Under the pieces are notes generated by a model, which made no database searches, was not told the DNA's origin, and saw only the letters and a program-made list of their open reading frames with translations. From assembly GCA_963576565.1 (NCBI GenBank), contig OY755046.1, positions 48,974,786 to 49,038,785 of the forward strand: a stretch of 64,000 nucleotides of DNA, written 5' to 3'. Of the stretch, positions 11,881-24,124 are shown piece after piece. The stretch is from Aspidapion aeneum (taxonomy: Eukaryota > Arthropoda > Insecta > Coleoptera > Brentidae). Position 1 is the first letter of the stretch; the number at the start of each line of letters is the position of its first letter. Position numbers and translations under genes: made by a program.

Positions 11881-14751
11881 ATATAAGTTATCTGTTGTGA
11901 CCTTAAAGGCTAACAGTTTAAAAATTTTCTCGGTCGACTTTCAGTTTTTGTCAGACTACCCATGATTTGAGGCTCCTTTACTTGCCTGTCAGGTCCATAC
12001 CTTGATAATATTTTACTTTAAATACATGATCGTATTACTGCCAAAGGATCAGGCACACTTCTTATGGGATTTCTGTAATCTGTCAAACTTCATGAAATTT
12101 TGGTATGTTGTAGACCGAACCTTTCTTATCAAAAGTTCTCATGAGCCAATCTCAAATTAATGACCAGTTTTTGAAATACAGGTTGTTGATAGTGATAATG
12201 CTCAAGAAGCATAATAGCTTTTTAGACGGGTTTTCAAAACATATACCCACTATTAGTATTACGTATATTTATGATTTATTTATTATTTTCAATATGTACC
12301 TTCAAAACCTTATCTACAGGGTGTTTAAATAAATATTAGTCGATTTTTTTAATAAAAAACAAGCTTTTCCTCATAGCACAAAAATCACATCAACGTTAAA
12401 TTAACGTGAACAAAAATAACAAAGTTTTTTTTTACTTGAAAACAACCTCACACCATGTAATATTTATTTTGTTAAATCTACATGCTTAAAGATAACTTAA
12501 AAACAAGGAGAACTCAAGCTATAAAAATGTACTTTTTGCTGAAGTTTCTGGTGCTGTGTATATAACGTATTTTTTACCCTCGTTATTTTTATGTACAAAA
12601 TTCACACTTGAAAAGTCCTCCACAACATGTTCTAAAACGCCACTAGATTATGACTTCTCAAACCTACTAACTTTCTGCTTCTTTTTTGGTCACGTTTTTT
12701 TAATAACATTTTTTTAACTTAAAAGAGACACGAAAGGAAGTTATAAAAGTTCACTAGTTTAAGACTACAACACTTCAAGACAATTTTAAAGATGGCGCTC
12801 AAGGCAAGACAAAATATCTATTTATCTAACTATATGTTTTTTTTTAAAAGCTAAACAAATTTTTTTAAAAGTAAACACTTTCACAGAATATTATTGTGTC
12901 TTTATCAGGTTAATAATAGATGCGTCGTGATCGTGAAGGACCAGGGATGAGCTCCTTAACAGGTTTTTGGAGTTTAGAGGCCAAAGCACTGCCTGCATGA
13001 TAGATTTCTTCAAAGTAAAAAATCCCGACAATAGGTGGCGCTGCTGCTAGTAAAATCTCAAAAATATTCAGTCGAAAAGCCATGCAAGTCGCGTTTTAAA
13101 ATTTGTTTAGAAAGGGCGTGAATCTAATGTGATTTTAACGTTGATAAAAATCACTTGAAAATAACGTAAAAACATTGCTGTTTTAACTTGATAATGGCGT
13201 TATTACAACGCAGTTTTTAGCAACGTTATTTTTTATAACGTTAATGAGTGACCTAGTAAGTTTATTTTCATACATGAAATTTTCTCACGCCTTTTTTACG
13301 TGTTTAACACGTAAAAAAGGCGTGAGAAAAAAGAACGTTGATTTTAGAAGCTGCTCGAAAAAAACGTTTATTTCATATATGAAAATAAACTTAATAGGTC
13401 ACTCATTAACGTTATAAAAAATAACGTTGCTAAAAACTGCGTTGTAATAACGCCATTATCAAGTTAAAACAGCAATGTTTTACGTTATTTTCAAGTGATT
13501 TTTATCAACGTTAAAATCACATTAGATTCACGCCTTTTCTAAACAAATTTTAAAACGCGACTTGCATGGCTTTTCAACTGAATATTTTTGAGATTTTACT
13601 AGCAGCAGCGCCACCTATTGTCGGGATTTTTTACTTTGAAGAAATCTATCATGCAGGCAGTGCTTTGGCCTCTAAACTCCAAAAACCTGTTAAGGAGCTG
13701 ATCCCTGGTCCTTCACGATCACGACGCATCTATTATTAACCTGATAAAGACACAATAATATTCTGTAAAAGTGTTTACTTTTAAAAAATTTTGTTTAGCT
13801 TTTAAAAAAAACATATAGTTAGATAAATAGATATTTTGTCTTGCCTTGAGCGCCATCTTTAAAATTGTCTTGAAGTGTTGTAGTCTTAAACTAGTGAACT
13901 TTTATAACTTCCTTTCGTGTCTCTTTTAAGTTAAAAAAATGTTATTAAAAAAACGTGACCAAAAAACAAGCAGAAAGTTAGTAGGTTTGAGAAGTCATAA
14001 TCTAGTGGCGTTTTAGAACATGTTGTGGAGGACTTTTCAAGTGTGAATTTTGTACATAAAAATAACGAGGGTAAAAAACACGTTATATACACAGCACCAG
14101 AAACTTCAGCAAAAAGTACATTTTTATAGCTTGACTTCTCCTTATTTTTAAGTTATCTTTAAGCATGTAGATTTAACAAAATAAATATTACATGGTGTGA
14201 GGTTGTTTTCAAGTAAAAAAAAACTTTGTTATTTTTGTTCACGTTAATTTAACGTTGATGTGATTTTTGTGCTATGAGGAAAAGCTTGTTTTTTATTAAA
14301 AAAATCGACTAATATTTATTTAAACACCCTGTAGATAAGGTTTTGAAGGTACATATTGAAAATAATAAATAAATCATAAATATACGTAATACTAATAGTG
14401 GGTATATGTTTTGAAAACCCGTCTAAAAAGCTATTATGCTTCTTGAGCATTATCACTATCAACAACCTGTATTTCATAAACTGGTCATTAATTTGAGATT
14501 GGCCCATGAGAACTTTTGATAAGAAAGGTTCGGTCTACAACAAGTTTGACGGATTACAGAAATCCCATAAGAAGTGTGCCTGATCCTATGGCAGTAATAC
14601 GATCATGTATTTAAAGTAAAATATTATCAAGGTATGGACCTGACAGGCAAGTAAAGGAGCCTCAAATCATGGGTAGTCTGACAAAAACTGAAAGTCGACC
14701 GAGAAAATTTTTAAACTGTTAGCCTTTAAGGTCACAACAGATAACTTATAT
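11881..14751. repeat. 2.87-kb near-perfect palindrome
   Basis: Two arms of about 1.4 kb are inverted copies of each other, centred at base 13305 (an acgtgtttaacacgt core). From outside in, each arm consists of a piece of repeat A, a copy of repeat B and about 950 bp of sequence not seen elsewhere in the window. Mismatches are sparse. The right arm has about 41 extra bases close to the centre (13330-13370). Symmetry stops sharply at 11881 and 14751. There is no coding capacity. It could be a fold-back transposon, an inverted duplication or an assembly artefact. Confidence 0.85.
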
Positions 14752-16059
14752 GGTAAAAAGCATGGTTTAATTTGGTTATTTTCTGTAAAGATTTGGTCAC
14801 CTGGTCATTCCGGAAATCACCACAAAATACATCACACCAAACGTTTATACCTCATCAGTGATCTGTGGTAGCAACTATAACTACAGCCTTATTAGTAAAT
14901 TCTTGAAATTTTGGAATTGTAAAGTTAAAATTACATCCGGCCTTCAAAATTTACCCCACCTCGATTTCAATAAATTCGATTTTTTCAGTTTAGGGGATGC
15001 TTGCGTGCAATGTACTTTTAAATAAAGAAGGGGTGTTTCTAATTAGTTTTCATTGACATAGCGCTTTCGGCATTTTGCCATTATTAGTGTCCTAAAATTA
15101 AGTAACTTAAAATTAATAGATGATCAACTATATTAATTGAAACAAAAAATATATATTTTACACTAAGAAAAGCTATCATCATCATCTGGTCCTAGTTAGA
15201 AATTAAAAAGTCTAGTACATCATAAATAATCGTCGTACTATATTATGCGTTAATAAATTTTCATAAAAAAATTATGTGCTAATGCTAATGTAGTCACCAA
15301 GAAGTTAAAAACATGAAGAGTTGAAGGAGTGCATTGCCTTTATACCTTTAAACGTTTAGTCCTTTTGGTGATAAAACTAAAAAGCTAATTTTTAATATGA
15401 GAAAACAAACAAAAGTAAATTGGCTACCAGCTGCATGAACAAGATGATGAGCCTAGCAATACAGAGATAATGTTGCGTGAATCTTAAGTACCATACCGCA
15501 AGAATCCAATCTGAAAGAAATTTTTTACTTAGAGCTCTTTAAAATAAAATAAACCAATATATTTTTTATTATTTTATATATTGTTTGTATTTTAGTTATT
15601 TTTTTTAGTATTATGTACTGATTTATATTAGATTTTCAAAATGCGTAATAAATCCAGTGTCGATTTATTATTATTATTTATTCTCATTGTTGTAAAATTT
15701 GGTTTCAAACTTTGAAAATAAAAATATTTTGTGCACAAATAATGCAATTATATTTATTGTATTTATTGCTTTTTAGTTTATTTCTCCTATGTGGTCTTTT
15801 TCCTTCCATCGAATTGACTTGGGAAAAGAAGTACTTAACCAAACATTGAACATTAAATATTGGTAGACAAAATGAGGCAATCAATTTTAAAGATATCGAT
15901 TTTCAAAGTTGTTTTATCAAAGAGAAAAACCCCACAGGCTCTATATCTACGGCCACCTTGCTTCCGGCTTGACAGATTCTATTACGTAAGATATAGAGAT
16001 AAAAATTTGGAGTGGAACAGTAGCGGCTCGCGTCTTACCCAGACAGCAAGCTTTATCTT
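14752..16059. other. End of repeat A copy, then unannotated AT-rich DNA
   Basis: Repeat A continues from the palindrome's right arm to about 14998. From there to 16059 I see no gene, terminal repeat or RNA signal. Confidence 0.5.
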
Positions 16060-16600
16060 ATGGACGTATATTTTATGTCCTTTTTACGTTTGCACATCCA
16101 AGACATACTAGAAGCATCCCAAGAATGCCCTAGGTTGTACCCAAAGAATCGAAAAATGAAGCGCTCATAGCTGGCTTTGGAAACAATGGCAAATTCAAAT
16201 TCGCGGATGCGAATTTTCAAGAGCGCATGCGTGTGTTTTGTCATGTAGACACACAGCTGCTATGTAAGTGGAGGCCATATTTACATTTTGCGGTGTTTTG
16301 CGTTTGTCGTGTAAAATTATATATTTTTCTGTGAAAAGTGAAGGGAGTGCCATTCCATAGGTAACTACGTGTAATTTGTTAATAAAGTTAACAGTGGTTT
16401 ATAGATGTCATTAAACACTCTTCATGATGTCCTCTATAAACCTGCATTATTAATTTTAGAAAAACTAAAATTTTAATCCACAATTTGATAAATTTTCATC
16501 AAATCAACTAGTTTTTAGAAAAAAATAATATATATAAACCTTAACATTTGACAATTGTCAAATAATGTAGTGACGTAACGGAGTTCCATCACATCAGGAA
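16060..16600 (+). repeat. Dispersed repeat with THAP-like 5' exon, copy 1
   Basis: This is about 500 bp shared with 29870-30312, with a shorter match at 61176-61400. Common landmarks are a tttgtcatgtagacacacagctgct-like segment, gggagtgccattccat and a tgacaattgtcaaataatg end followed by gtgacgtaacggagt. In the 29870 copy the frame reads a CGKMFGRSKGVPFHM-like stretch just before a gtaag donor. This loosely resembles the start of a THAP zinc finger, as in P-element transposases. The reading is tentative, and this copy is broken. Confidence 0.4.
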
Positions 16601-16732
16601 TAAAGTAAGATGCAATTTAAAATTAAAAATTTCGCGAATTCAAACACAATTTCTTTTATATTCCTACATCAATTATTAATGGTCAAAAAGGGTGGGAAAA
16701 AATATAATGAGACACCCTGTAAAATAAGCCAG

Positions 16733-16908
16733 TAAAGGCTATAGTTCAGTGACTGTGGCTTGCCGCCAGTTATGTTGGAGTCACAGTCGAGGGGTTTTAG
16801 TCGGGCGGGCTCCAACACTACCCAGCCGGGTAGAGGAGCAGTGACTCTGGCACGAAAGTATGCCGGGTGTCTTATACAAGATTGCCCTTTAAGACCCTTG
16901 AAAACACA
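16733..16908. repeat. LINE 3'-UTR-like repeat, copy 1
   Basis: This segment carries a cagtgactgtggcttgcc start and a gaggggttttagtcgg core. It is shared with 23250-23440 and with 36510-36675. The last copy directly follows a LINE C-terminal ORF, which suggests that all three are 3' untranslated ends of one LINE family. Confidence 0.55.
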
Positions 16909-16909
16909 A

Positions 16910-17725
16910 CCTTCAATGCTAAGCCTAGCCGGTCAATAATATTGCAGAATATCTTATTTGTGCAATATTATTAAATGACCCCTTTAACTAAAACGATCAA
17001 TATTTATTGTACAATTATATTGACAGCCTATAAACTTGAATATTTTTGGACCTCTAAAAACTAAACAATATGCCCAATAATAACTCTATACAACTCAATA
17101 AGAAAATATAGCATAATAAATTTAAACTCGTTCAATTTTGTGCTCAACCATTGTGCAACCTTTAATGCTATTGACCGTCTAGGGGCCTTCAAAAATAAAG
17201 CTTAATATCTTCAGAACTACTAGCAAAGAGAGCCAGCAACCCTCTAGAAAATTAGATCTACACTTCGAGAGCAAAACGCCATTCAAAGTCAATTATCTAT
17301 CAGTGCTTTAAACGGTCCTACCTTTGTTGCTCAATTTTCAGGCATTCGGGGGAGATCCCCATTTGAATTAAAAAAATATTTCGCAATAAAATTTAAACTC
17401 GTTCAATCTTTGGTCAACCATTGTGCAACCGTTAATGCTAGACCTAGACGTTTAATAATATTACGCAATTCGCACTATAGTGCAATATTATTGACTGTCT
17501 AGGGACCTCCAAAAATAAAGCTTATTATCTCCAGAACTACTACCAAAGAAAGCCAGAAACCTTCCAGAAAAATAGATCTCCACTTCAAGAACAAAACTCC
17601 AATAACAACGCTGATATAAAGTGCGGGTATTGCATATCCACTTTCAAAGTCTATTATCTGTCAGTGACATAAACGCTCCTATCTTTGTTGCTCAATTTTC
17701 AGGCATTCAGGGGAGATCCCAATTT
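16910..17725. repeat. Degenerate tandem repeat, unit about 270-310 bp
   Basis: Units restart at about 17131 and 17402, each with caaccattgtgcaacc, a ctagggacctccaaaaataaagctt-type segment and a ttgttgctcaattttcaggcattc end. A partial unit precedes them from about 16910. The second unit has extra sequence. No coding capacity is seen. Confidence 0.65.
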
Positions 17726-19270
17726 GTCCTGAGGGGGCATTTTCCGAAATCGTTTTCCTTAAAAAAAGTCTAGACTTAATTGGCAATTGGTTGCCAGTTA
17801 ATGAAACCTAAATAAAAATTCACCTTTAGTTATTTATAGAATAGATAGAATTAGAAGCCGTCGATACATTCGACTGTTGTAGGTAAATGTTATAGGTTAG
17901 GAACTCTTATTGCTCTCTTTTTCTAGAATGCTACACCACAGATAAATTAAAAATCAAACTTTATCAACAATATAATTTACCTATACAGGGTGAGTCATAA
18001 TTAGGTAGACAAATAAAGAAGGGTGATTCTTTGGCTTACTTTAAGACCAAAAGTCGTTCGCTACGAAGCTGCAGGGTGTTAAAATGTTCCCTGCCCCTAA
18101 ATTTTTTACTGATACGCTTCTGATGGTTACTAAAATAGAACAAAAATCCTACTTTGTTAAAAAAACTTTTTTGTTTCTGCTATTTATTATACCTACTACC
18201 GTTTTAGAGAATAAAATAAAAACATTTTTTTATAATTTGTAATTTAATTAGTTTGTATTTTCAACAACTTATGGTATATGGGTTTACTGTTAAAGTTGCA
18301 GGAAAATGACAACTTCAAATTTTGAAAATAGATTGTTGATAAATAATGCCAACCTTCAAGTATAGTCCTTGCCATAGGCAGTTACGCTTTTGTGACATTT
18401 CCAACCTCTTTGTTTATCATGTGCATAATGACAATAATAAGAAAAATTCTAAAAAAGGGCATGACTTAGAGTTGTTTTTATCTGTTCGTTTTTTTCGTCA
18501 AAATAAAGTCAGCATCTTTTTATTCATGTGACAGTTTTACCTTATACCAACCAGGGCAATCAAAACGAACGGGTCACGATCTACAATTTTGTCGACGTCA
18601 CAGCGAAGGCTGAATTTCTTTTCGATGGTCACGTCACGCCACAACTGATTGTCTTTAAAATATGAAAGTTGGAATGACAGTTCACGAATATTTCATTGTT
18701 TGAAAAATAAAACCTGTTTTGAGATTGTTGTTACTATATTCTTGTGAAGCAGTTTTTTTTTAATGTATAGTAATTCTTAATTTTTCAGAGTCGCTTCATT
18801 AGCTCACAGAAAAATTAAATTTAAAGCAGAAGCGAATGTGTTCATTTCTGCGTGGAAAGTAATCGGCTAAACTACATCTATTTGTTTATATTCGGCAGAA
18901 TTTTAAATCTTAATATAGCTATTTAGAGGTGTTTACAAAAATTAGAACATCAAAAAATAAGTGGTGTAGTGTAATATTGTTTTAAAAAGATTAACACTGG
19001 TATTTTTGAATTTTTAATTAACTTTATTGTAAAAAATCAAAAAAGTTTTACAACCCAAACAAATAAAAAAGTGCCATGACAAACACAGATGACAAAGTCA
19101 AATCCATGTAAAATATAAATTTGAATTCAAAATAAGGAATGGTATATATTTAAGATGTTAACCTTTTAATTATCTTTCATCTTTCCACAAAAGTTCGATG
19201 GAATATCGGGATAGTGTCTGAAAATATTTCGCTGATATTTCGCGAAAATCTGTAGTGCCGTTTTAGAAAT
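17726..19270. other. Non-coding, no gene recognised
   Basis: A tacagggtgagtc word near 17987 looks like a MITE end of the kind seen elsewhere here. Otherwise I see nothing that I can support. Confidence 0.4.
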
Positions 19271-19472
19271 ATTACAAATAAACCTCTATTCTCTCATAAG
19301 ACCCAATGCAAAATTCTGCCCACTAAACCAGCTGATGTTTTCAGAGTCGTGGCCTGTACTTTCTTGTTGGCCTTGTACCAATATGAAGTATTTAATTTTT
19401 CAAATATTTCGGGTTAGGAAAACTGTTTATATCATGTCAAAGTCACAAAAGTGTAACTGTGAATCGCGGTGG

Positions 19473-20023
19473 ATAGAATAGACCGGTGTTCGGATCTTAT
19501 ATATACATGTCGAATTTTCACGTCACTGGTAGTTCAGCTGATTTTTGTAAACAAAAGTTAGATATGATATGAACAACTAATATTTTTTGAATTTTTTGAA
19601 AACTAAGGCAATTTTCCTACTATTTTTTGGTATATTCTTATAAAATAATATTTTTCAGATATATCAGTCGTTATTTTTTTTAGCCCACTTCATTTCTCTT
19701 TACACAACAATTAAAATTCGAATAAAATAATGTGTTCGTTTCAGCTTCAAAAATCATCCGGTGACCTACATTTTTGTTTACTTCCCAAGTGCTCGGTTCA
19801 CCTTTGATACTAAACGATCATATTCAGTTTGACTTGTAGTTTAAGTTTTGTGTCATAAAAATTAAAACGGGCTAAAAAAAATAACGACAATACGTCTAGA
19901 AAATTACATTTTATAAGGATGTACTAGAAAAAGAAGATCTAACTTTTGTTTACAAAAATCAGTTGGACCACCAGTAACGTGGAATATATATATATATAAG
20001 ATCCAAACACCGGTCTATTCTAT
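19473..20023. mobile_element. 551-bp TIR element
   Basis: Inverted termini of about 85 bp bracket an AT-rich core with no ORF. The left end begins atagaatagaccggtgt and the right end ends with its complement. The element separates segment X (about 19275-19375) from segment Y (20025-20285). The same X and Y segments recur at 45845-45955 and, with Y inverted, 46300-46520. No clean target duplication is visible. Confidence 0.7.
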
Positions 20024-20024
20024 T

Positions 20025-20285
20025 TAGTGGGCCACTCGTGGTCCACTGACACTATTTTGGTGCTGTCAAAAAATTGCCCGAGTGCAGTTTCAAAAGAATA
20101 CAAAAGTGCACTAGTGCAACACGAGCTCGGAGAGCTCGTGCCAAAAAATGTGCACTGAGTGCAACACTGGGCTTTTCAGTGGGTCAAAAAAATACAAAAA
20201 ATTGCACTAGTTTTCCCAAAAGAATACGAAAACTGCACTAGTGGCGCACCAGTGCTCCACTTTTTTCCCAAAAGAATTCGCCATA
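20025..20285. repeat. Repeat segment Y, copy 1
   Basis: This segment is made of short gtgcactagtgcaac-like and cccaaaagaata words and has its own short internal dyads. An inverted copy lies at about 46300-46520, inside the TIR element at 45999-46618. It is non-coding. From 20290 to 21280 I see no supported feature. Confidence 0.6.
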
Positions 20286-21284
20286 AAAATCATATTTTTC
20301 AACAACTGTCAAAAAAAGATCTGTTAAAATAAATGAAAATTTTAGTACCAACGGAAAAATACGAGAGAAACTAAATCTGTTTAATTCAACTGTCAAAATG
20401 TATAGAATGCCTTTAGATTATACTAGAAAGAGAAGACATCTAATTTAAACTGCTTACTTTGGACATGATCCTTTAAATAAACAATAAAACGTAAGTTTTA
20501 ATAAAAATTGGTAACATAGGGTTGTAGTTCAACCCTCTAGTATAGTGTGGTTGTTTTGTGTTTGGCTATAATCAGCGAAATCGCGTGTTTTGCTTTAATG
20601 TTCTGCGGGAGCGGAATTGGAATTTCAACCCCAGCACCACGTATTATCTACTTTTACAAGCTGCAGCATTTTGTAAACTTGAATTTGTATGATAGGTCTT
20701 TCTAGTGTTGTCAAAGATTATTCCCTGGCACAGCATTGTATACAATGCTTTGAACAGAGATCACTTTTCTTGTAGCGGGTTGATTCTTGAATATCGTGAG
20801 AATGATCGAACGGGAACGTTTCTTCGATAAGTAGCAGGGTAAAATGCTGTTATGTGGACAATAATTAAGCATGCCTAATTTCACGGTAAATTAAGCCTGA
20901 ATTTTGGAAACTTTGAATCAAGTAAAGGCTTGGCGAATAATCTTTCGTGTGATCGTTTCTACTATATTCAAGAATAAACCGACAGATCAATCTGAAGGCT
21001 CATCTTCTTCATAAACAAGGCGAACTGGCATCCATGTCTGTATTCGCCGTTAGATTTAGTTGTGTCAAATAGGTCAACTGGTAAACTAAACTAAACTTCA
21101 GCAATCGAAATCAAATCGATAAATTATTGGATACAAGACACGCTAGAAACTAAGCTGTGAGCAGTTTTGGTTTGTTTGGTATGCTATTAAGTATTTAAAA
21201 CGTTTGTTTAGTTCCTCGACGAGTAATCTCTATTCAAAATGACACCCTTTATGGCCTTGGCTGTCCCAGTCACGAATTCTCACA

Positions 21285-22080
21285 TAAACAGATCGGATTT
21301 GATAAGATTAAAGTGGCAAATCCAAAATGGCCGCCGCCCAGCTGTACTTTTAGTTTCACAGTTGGTTCTCTGGTTTAGAAATGTCAAATAATTTTCGACT
21401 GCTTTTTTTATCTATTTGTATTTTTGCCAGTTTTTTTATTTAAATTTTCGATAAAATCTAACTGTCAAAATAAAATATGGTCTTAAAACAAAACTTTTTT
21501 AATTGGCTTATGGAAAGGTCAAGAATTTCTTTTATTTTCAACAAAAACACAACAAAAATAAAAACAACTGACAGTTTTCGCCATTTTGACAGGGTTGCGA
21601 TGAAATTAAAGTTAATTTAGTTTGGCTAAGCTACCTAACGGGTTGCCTACCAGGGCCCTTCTGTTTCAGCCAAATTTTTAGCTTTTTCAATGGTAATGTT
21701 AAACGCGTAATGTGCCCACTCTTTTTTATTGTGGTTGGTTGTAAAATCCAATCTTTAGTTGTTCTATATTCTCTGGTACAAAAACATCAAATATCGGCTA
21801 GTGAGGTAGATCCGGATGGTGTTCAAAAAGTTTCGGTATTACATATTACATGTCGAGGAGACGTGTCTTTGTTAAAACTAGGCTGATTTCAATCTCTTGG
21901 TGTAGGGATCAGCTCTTTCGTTTTGTTTGAGTTGAATTTTAATCTTAGATCTTAGATATCCTGGTTATATAGCTAAAGATGGTGATGATGTCCTTATCTA
22001 TCCCTGGTGTCACATATTACATGTGCTGGTAGCTCTTTAATTTCGTCCGAGCTGAATCTAAATCTTTTGGGAAAGAAACA
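21285..22080. repeat. Dispersed repeat R, copy 1
   Basis: About 800 bp match 24925-26300 in the same orientation. Landmarks are an aaagtggcaaatccaaaatgg start, acgggttgcct, ttttagctttttcaatggtaa, a ggctgatttcaatctctt word and a final gggaaagaaacaaa. No frame is open. In the second copy it is split by a 737-bp TIR element, which shows this copy is the uninterrupted form. Confidence 0.7.
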
Positions 22081-22089
22081 AATGACTGG

Positions 22090-22357
22090 AAGCAATGAGT
22101 ATATGACCCATATAGAGTGGCAACCGGCGAGCCTTGCAACATTGAGGGGCAGATGGCGTTAAAATAAATTTTTCTAGTGTGCAATATTCAGAGACAGCTA
22201 CTATGATCTAATGACATTTGTATGATGACATGCAACTAAATCGTACTAGTAGTCCCTGAATATTGCGTATCAGACGAATTTAGTTTAGCGCAAACTGTCC
22301 CTCAATGTTGCATAGCTCGCCGGTTGCCACTCTATATGGGTCATATACTCATTGCTT
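22090..22357. mobile_element. 268-bp hairpin MITE
   Basis: Almost the whole element is self-complementary. The left arm starts aagcaatgagtatatgaccc and the right arm is its inverse, ending attgctt. The inner parts also pair (gcaatattcagagac with ccctgaatattgc). It follows the end of repeat R. I found no clear target duplication. Confidence 0.75.
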
Positions 22358-22774
22358 AAAAGATAGGCCGAGATCCTGACTGTAGGGCTAAGCAGAAAAC
22401 AAATCTCGAAATGCAAACATTTAAAAGTTTAAATGCAAAGGCGAAAAATAAAAATTAATGTAGGCTAATCTTAAAGATAATTTGTAAATCCCTGTTGAGC
22501 TAACCTGATAACGATTTCCATATCTGTCGTTTGTGTTCAGTGGCAATTTGCTTATAAGGATAATTGGGTTACAGCCCTAGTGCAAGATACTCGTATGACT
22601 TTCAATTAAAAATATTAAATTTTACGTCTAAAATGTATCACAGTCCCACTGACATTTCGTTTTGTTCGCTTCGTTTTTATTTATTGACTCTGTCTGCTTA
22701 TTACAGAAAATTTGCCAGCTTAATTCGGTGAACAAAAGATATACTGACTCGAACTTTGTGCATTTGATAATCAC

Positions 22775-22823
22775 TAAGGTCACTCATCGTCAAGCAAGCT
22801 TGCCTTTACGATGAGTGTCCTTA
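22775..22823. mobile_element. 49-bp micro-hairpin element with 8-bp TSD (1)
   Basis: A 49-bp near-perfect palindrome (ends taaggtcactcatcgt and acgatgagtgtcctta) is flanked on both sides by the exact 8-bp word ataatcac (22767-22774 and 22824-22831). The 5' end TAAGG fits the hAT terminal consensus YARNG, and 8 bp is the hAT duplication length. There is almost no sequence between the inverted repeats, only a caagcttg-type middle. Confidence 0.8.
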
Positions 22824-22934
22824 ATAATCACAGCTCATTCACTCTCATATTCATACCACATAAAGACTCAAGCAAGTCCGTATAGTGTCCGGAGATAAGA
22901 ATAGCACCATAGTAGCCCCAAGGCCTGTCGTAAG

Positions 22935-22977
22935 TAAGGACACTCATCGTAAAGGCACTTGACGATGAGTGACCTTA
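22935..22977. mobile_element. 43-bp micro-hairpin element with 8-bp TSD (2)
   Basis: This 43-bp relative of the element at 22775-22823 is in the opposite orientation. It starts taaggacactcatcgtaaag and ends gatgagtgacctta. It is flanked by the exact 8-bp word gtcgtaag (22927-22934 and 22978-22985). The independent target duplication shows it inserted separately rather than by local duplication. Confidence 0.8.
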
Positions 22978-23249
22978 GTCGTAAGAGGTGACTAAAGGGG
23001 CCTCGCTCCATGGGTAAATGGGTGGCTGACCAATGACGCCCCATGAGACATATCTACCACGGGGCCGTAACTGGAAGCCTAAATTAACGATCTGCTGAGT
23101 TTTGCGGACTGTGACATGGTGTGTATTTTGGTTGTCATTCTTTATAACTTTGCAGACCAAAGGCGATTGGTTACTTACTGCTCCTGTATAAACGTGGTCT
23201 ATGTACAGGGGTCAATTGGGTGGTTATAGCCTAGGAGCCAAAAGGGTGG

Positions 23250-23445
23250 TCAATAAGCCAGTAATAGCTGTAGGGCAGTGACCGTGACTTGCCAGTAGGC
23301 AGGTTGGAGTCACGATCGGGGGGTTTTAGTTGGTAGGAATCCGGCACTACCCGGGCCTTCCTGATAAAGGAGAAATGACTCTGGCAGAGAAGTAGACCGG
23401 GTATTTTCTGCAAGATTTTCCCGATACCCTGCGAAAAAAAAAATC
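23250..23445. repeat. LINE 3'-UTR-like repeat, copy 2
   Basis: It shares the cagtgaccgtgacttgcc start, a ggggttttagttgg core and the gggtattttctgcaagattttcc stretch with 16733-16908 and 36510-36675. The open frames across it are chance readings. Confidence 0.5.
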
Positions 23446-23879
23446 CAAGCACCCACACGGTGGCATTTTTCTTTTTTCAAGGAGGATTTAATATTAAGTA
23501 GTCTAAATCGGATTTTAAATTGCAAGCACAGTGGTCCTTATTATGCTAGTGCCATCTACCCTCTAAACTCTGAACCATCCCCTTAACGTGAACCATGGCC
23601 TTTTATTGATTATCAACTTTGCCTACTTTGTTTCTGTCCAAACTCCCAAGGAAGGCGTTACTTCTATCTCTGGTAAATCTGTATTTCCAAACAGATAGTG
23701 GATTCGAGTTTTTACTGGCAGGCATAGGAATCTAAATTCTCGGAAGGCTGCTCCCAATCTAAAGCTTAGATAGGCAAATATAGTCAAGTGTATAATAATG
23801 TTAATATTAATTGATAAAATTAAGTGGATATGTAAGGGTGACACACCGGATGCATTGCTTTGTTTTTTTTGTTTATTAT

Positions 23880-24085
23880 TTACTACTACTATGTCGGTTT
23901 AGAACGTTTTTCTAAGTTCTCCGACGCCTATTCTTCATCTCCTTCGATCCTGACAATCTTCTTTCGTCAGGTTTTTTTGACTCATTGATCTTTGGATTGA
24001 CTGTTGCCATTCCAGTTTTGGACGCCCTCTTTTTCTGCATCCTATTGGTTGCCATTCTAGGACCTGCTTTGGTAATCTTTACACC
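23880..24085 (-). pseudogene. LINE C-terminal tail fragment, copy 1
   Basis: The minus strand reads the end of an RTE/CR1-type LINE ORF: KITKAGPRMATN, then KKRASKTGMATVNPKI, then an RRLSG segment. Related copies at 25615-25860 and 38500-39200 preserve the same order. The piece is truncated on both sides. Confidence 0.6.
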
Positions 24086-24124
24086 GATAAAACTGATAAC
24101 GCACACATAATCAAGTGCAGGATT

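Noticed and set aside
14800..14860. CTGATGA on the minus strand in repeat A as another hammerhead
   Set aside because: No GAAA at a suitable distance and no flanking stems.
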